Source of the DNA: Rhyacophila brunnea
Lineage: Eukaryota; Arthropoda; Insecta; Trichoptera; Rhyacophilidae
Assembly (NCBI GenBank): GCA_022495005.1
Contig: JAGYXB010000961.1
Coordinates: forward strand, 62,001 to 126,000
Reading direction: 5' to 3'
Length of the DNA stretch: 64,000 bases
The position numbers and the translations under genes are program-made. Shown here piece after piece: positions 61,901-64,000 of the stretch (positions are counted from its first letter, which is position 1; the number at the start of each line of letters is the position of its first letter). The notes under the pieces are model-generated. The model made no database searches, was not told the origin of the DNA, and saw only the letters and a list, made by a program, of their open reading frames with translations.

Positions 61901-61917
61901 AATCGTTCAAAATTGCT
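58912..61917. other. AT-rich stretch, no supported gene
   Basis: At 59411 acgcttctcaaccttttt with a following atggtacgctcaca looks like an eroded hAT terminus. Short ORFs at 60225-60413 and 61328-61576 (minus) are not recognised. No RNA gene was seen. Confidence 0.35.
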
Positions 61918-61996
61918 TACGTCCGTTTTTGACACATACTTTTGCGTTTGTCCGTGTTTGATACGCAAACGGCCGTACGTGTCCGCTTTTGACAGA
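61918..61996. repeat. Cluster of gtccg-ttttgaca motifs
   Basis: The words cgtccgtttttgacac (61920), tgtccgtgtttgatac and tgtccgcttttgacag (61979) occur within 80 bp, with gcgtttg and cgcaaac also inverted. They sit just beyond the tandem array downstream of the DUF7869-like gene. They could be subterminal motifs of a transposon, but no partner end is in the window. Confidence 0.45.
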
Positions 61997-62612
61997 AAGT
62001 TTAATTTTTTTAAATAAAATTGCAAGGTAGTTCAGATTTCTTTTATTGACAGAATTTAACAATAAATGAAAAGCCTTAAAATTAATAATCATTTATTTTC
62101 TGGAGATAGGTAACAATTCGCAGAAAATTTAAATTTTTTTAAAATAAAATTTCAAGGTAGTTCAGATTTCTTTTATTGAAAAGATTTAACAATAAATGGA
62201 AAGCCTTAAAACTAATAATCATTCATTTTCTGGAGATAACAATTCGCAGAAAGCTTAATTTTTTTAAATAAAATTTCAAGGTAGTTCAGATTTCTTTTAT
62301 TGAAAAGATTTAACAATAAATGGAAAGCCTTAAAACTAATAATCATTCATTTTCTGGAGATAACAATTCGCAGAAAGCTTAATTTTTTTAAATAAAATTT
62401 CAAGGTAGTTCAGATTTCTTTCATTGAGAAGATTTAACAATAAATGGAATGCCTTAAAATTAATAATTATTCATTTTCTGGAGATAACAATTCGCAGAAA
62501 GTTTAATTTTTTTTAAATAAAATTTCAAGATAGTTGAAATTTCTTTTATTGACAGGATTTAACAATAAATGAAAAGCCTTAAAATTAATAATCATTCATT
62601 TTCTGGAGATAA
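61993..62612 (-). repeat. Tandem array, about five units of 124-130 bp, duplicating the 3' end of the adjacent gene
   Basis: The word tggagat recurs at 62101, 62231, 62355, 62479 and 62604, giving periods of 130, 124, 124 and 125. Each unit carries ttcaaggtagttcagatttc, aacaataaatg and agccttaaaa. In the last unit this sequence is the end of the 345-codon ORF. The earlier units repeat its final codons (ELLSPENE and stop, with small changes) plus 3' flank. The array therefore arose by tandem duplication of the gene's terminus. Confidence 0.92.
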
Positions 62613-63650
62613 TAATTCGACTCCCGCAAGTTCCACGTCATCTCCATCAAGTGTATCAATAGCTTCTAAATTATTCACTTCTTCAAAGCATTCACATGCA
62701 TGAATATCTTCAGTATATTGTTGGCCATCGATTGGCAAATTATTATTTGTTTCAATTATGTTCTTATACCAATGCAGGGTTTCTATATTCTTCCATTCGA
62801 GTCCAAAATGTTTCGAAAGTAGAGAATTTACATCGTTTATCTTGTTTTCATTCAGTTTAACGCCTATAGGAATCGGTGCTGGATTTACTGCATCGTATGT
62901 TTTATTCTTTTTTAGAATTTGCTTCTCTCTCGCGATGTCACAATTGTAAGGTATTTCACCTCTTACCACAATATTATTCTTTTTCGTTTTGCGGAATAAA
63001 ATTCTCTTGCATTGAGATATTTTTAAATGTAATTGTGCTGTAGATTTAATGTTTATTTTAGCTTCGTCTTTCCAATTATGAGGACTCCAATCTGTACCAA
63101 TTATTTTCAATGTTCCGTGTGCTTTAAATACATCATGATATTCTTCAATATGTATTATTGTTTTCTTTTTCTTTAAGTCTCTTTCGATAAGACCAAATAC
63201 CCGATCTGCTGGAAGGAAAGAATGTCCAGTGACTGGAAAAATTATCTCTAGCTTAGTGATTGATGGAGGAGCATTGTTATGAAGCCATTTGGCACACATC
63301 GTTACTATTGTTAAATTTTTATTTTGGCCAGCACACCCATCTGCTACCAACCGAACATTAGTGTATCCGTTCAATACTTTTGATTGTAGTTCATTGAAAA
63401 TGATTGATGCTACTTCATTTGAAGATTTCCTCCCTTGGTTTTCATTCCATGTATAAATTGACACATTTTGTGGTGACAAATTATTTTTTGACGTTCCTGA
63501 TACGACTGCTAAATTGAAGCAGTAAAATTGTCTCGAGTAATAGGCGGACTGGTCACTAACTTTTGGCAACACAAGGTTTTTCTGGCAATCGAAGGACATA
63601 AGAAAACAATCATCGTTTTTCTTCTTCAAATATTCGAAAAAACAGTTTGC
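62592..63650 (-). CDS. DUF7869-like protein, C-terminal part (RNase-H-like, possible transposase relative)
   Basis: The open frame ends at 62592; its first ATG is at 63629, but the true frame begins at the A-run just upstream. From that ATG, residues 12-15 are SFDC, 32-34 SRQ, 96-105 ADGCAGQNKN, 135-137 GHS, and 142-149 hold D142 and E149. D14, D97, D142 and E149 are spaced like acidic residues of RNase-H-fold nucleases and transposases. The text matches my memory of DUF7869 proteins, common and multicopy in insects; their function is unsettled. The acidic tail (LDGDDVELAG) ends inside the tandem array. A host gene or a transposon ORF are both possible. The pair of ORFs looks like one gene broken by a single frame change. 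Confidence 0.75.
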   Translation of the reverse strand, partial: ANCFFEYLKKKNDDCFLMSFDCQKNLVLPKVSDQSAYYSRQFYCFNLAVVSGTSKNNLSPQNVSIYTWNENQGRKSSNEVASIIFNELQSKVLNGYTNVRLVADGCAGQNKNLTIVTMCAKWLHNNAPPSITKLEIIFPVTGHSFLPADRVFGLIERDLKKKKTIIHIEEYHDVFKAHGTLKIIGTDWSPHNWKDEAKINIKSTAQLHLKISQCKRILFRKTKKNNIVVRGEIPYNCDIAREKQILKKNKTYDAVNPAPIPIGVKLNENKINDVNSLLSKHFGLEWKNIETLHWYKNIIETNNNLPIDGQQYTEDIHACECFEEVNNLEAIDTLDGDDVELAGVELLSPENE

Positions 63651-64000
63651 TTTTTTTTGTGTAGAGTAAGTTTAAATATCAAATCTTTTTTCTCATTTTC
63701 ATCCTTTTCTAATTTCACTTTTTCTTTTAATTCCAAACATGTGCTACATTCATCAGTGCTTGGAGTTGCAAAACTCATATTAAACCGGGTATTAAACAAC
63801 ATCCGAAAGTATGACATTTTTACTTTGAAGTCATCAGTGACGCTATTATTATACATTGACCATATTTTGGTAATGCTTAGATCTGAATCTAAGTAAATTC
63901 TTGTACTTCGGTCTCGTTTATAATGTGACTCGATTCCCTTGAGACATTTGGTGAAATCGATGACAGAATTCATCTTGTTTTCAAAAAGTTTATCCTTTCT
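63626..64000 (-). CDS. DUF7869-like protein, N-terminal part, partial at window edge
   Basis: The frame is open from the right window edge (RKDKLFENK before the first ATG at 63973), so the start lies outside. From that ATG, residues 16-36 (ESHYKRDRSTRIYLDSDLSI) match the SHYxRxxxxRxYLxxxLxI segment of the family, and C76/C79 form a CxxC in a zinc-ribbon-like position. Residues 86-101 are a charged helix. The frame closes at 63626, just after eight A residues (63651-63658 on the opposite strand). A -1 shift at that run joins it smoothly to the ORF ending at 62592, continuing the conserved KKKAxxFFEYL text. It is therefore the same gene as 62592-63650. Confidence 0.75.
   Translation of the reverse strand, partial: RKDKLFENKMNSVIDFTKCLKGIESHYKRDRSTRIYLDSDLSITKIWSMYNNSVTDDFKVKMSYFRMLFNTRFNMSFATPSTDECSTCLELKEKVKLEKDENEKKDLIFKLTLHKKKQTVFSNI

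Overview
This window looks like repeat-dominated intergenic or intronic DNA from an animal nuclear genome, most likely an insect. It is strongly AT-rich and contains no long intact host ORF, no operons and no bacterial signals. The repeats are of arthropod type: tRNA-derived SINEs, 5'-truncated non-LTR retrotransposon tails and many short terminal-inverted-repeat (TIR) elements. The frequent taggtacctac and ataatattat words and the DUF7869-like gene at the right edge would suit an aphid or other hemipteran. A lepidopteran cannot be excluded by eye, so the organism call is tentative.

Layout. 1-10 kb: two palindromic or TIR elements near the left edge, a decayed reverse transcriptase C-terminus (about 2.96-3.56 kb), a PIF/Harbinger-like MITE (6348-6694) and a hAT-like element (8560-9066). 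10-18 kb: three hAT-like MITEs of one family with 8-bp target-site duplications (TSDs), the third split by another element, then a second retrotransposon remnant (about 17.9-18.2 kb). 21-31 kb: two or three tRNA-derived SINE families, a hammerhead-like motif of the kind found in Penelope-like elements (27093-27128), and dispersed repeat copies. 36.8-38 kb: a large inverted pair of one repeat, one arm carrying a clean 255-bp MITE. 40.7-42.4 kb: a fourth hAT MITE abutting another repeat, then a TIR element hosting a SINE with a perfect 13-bp TSD. 47.6-52.6 kb: another reverse transcriptase remnant and a 3.2-kb structure with arms of about 680 bp in inverted orientation. 53-58.9 kb: SINEs, three LINE tails and a long-TIR element.

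The only substantial protein-coding sequence is on the minus strand at the right edge (62592 to beyond 64000). It is a DUF7869-like protein with an RNase-H-like arrangement of acidic residues, interrupted by one -1 frame change at an eight-A run. Its last codons and 3' flank are repeated about five times in tandem (61993-62612). The rest of the window shows no supported host gene. Two short ORFs (39.65-39.9 kb and 42.95-43.16 kb, both minus) are compositionally unusual and next to splice-like signals, and are offered only as candidate exons.
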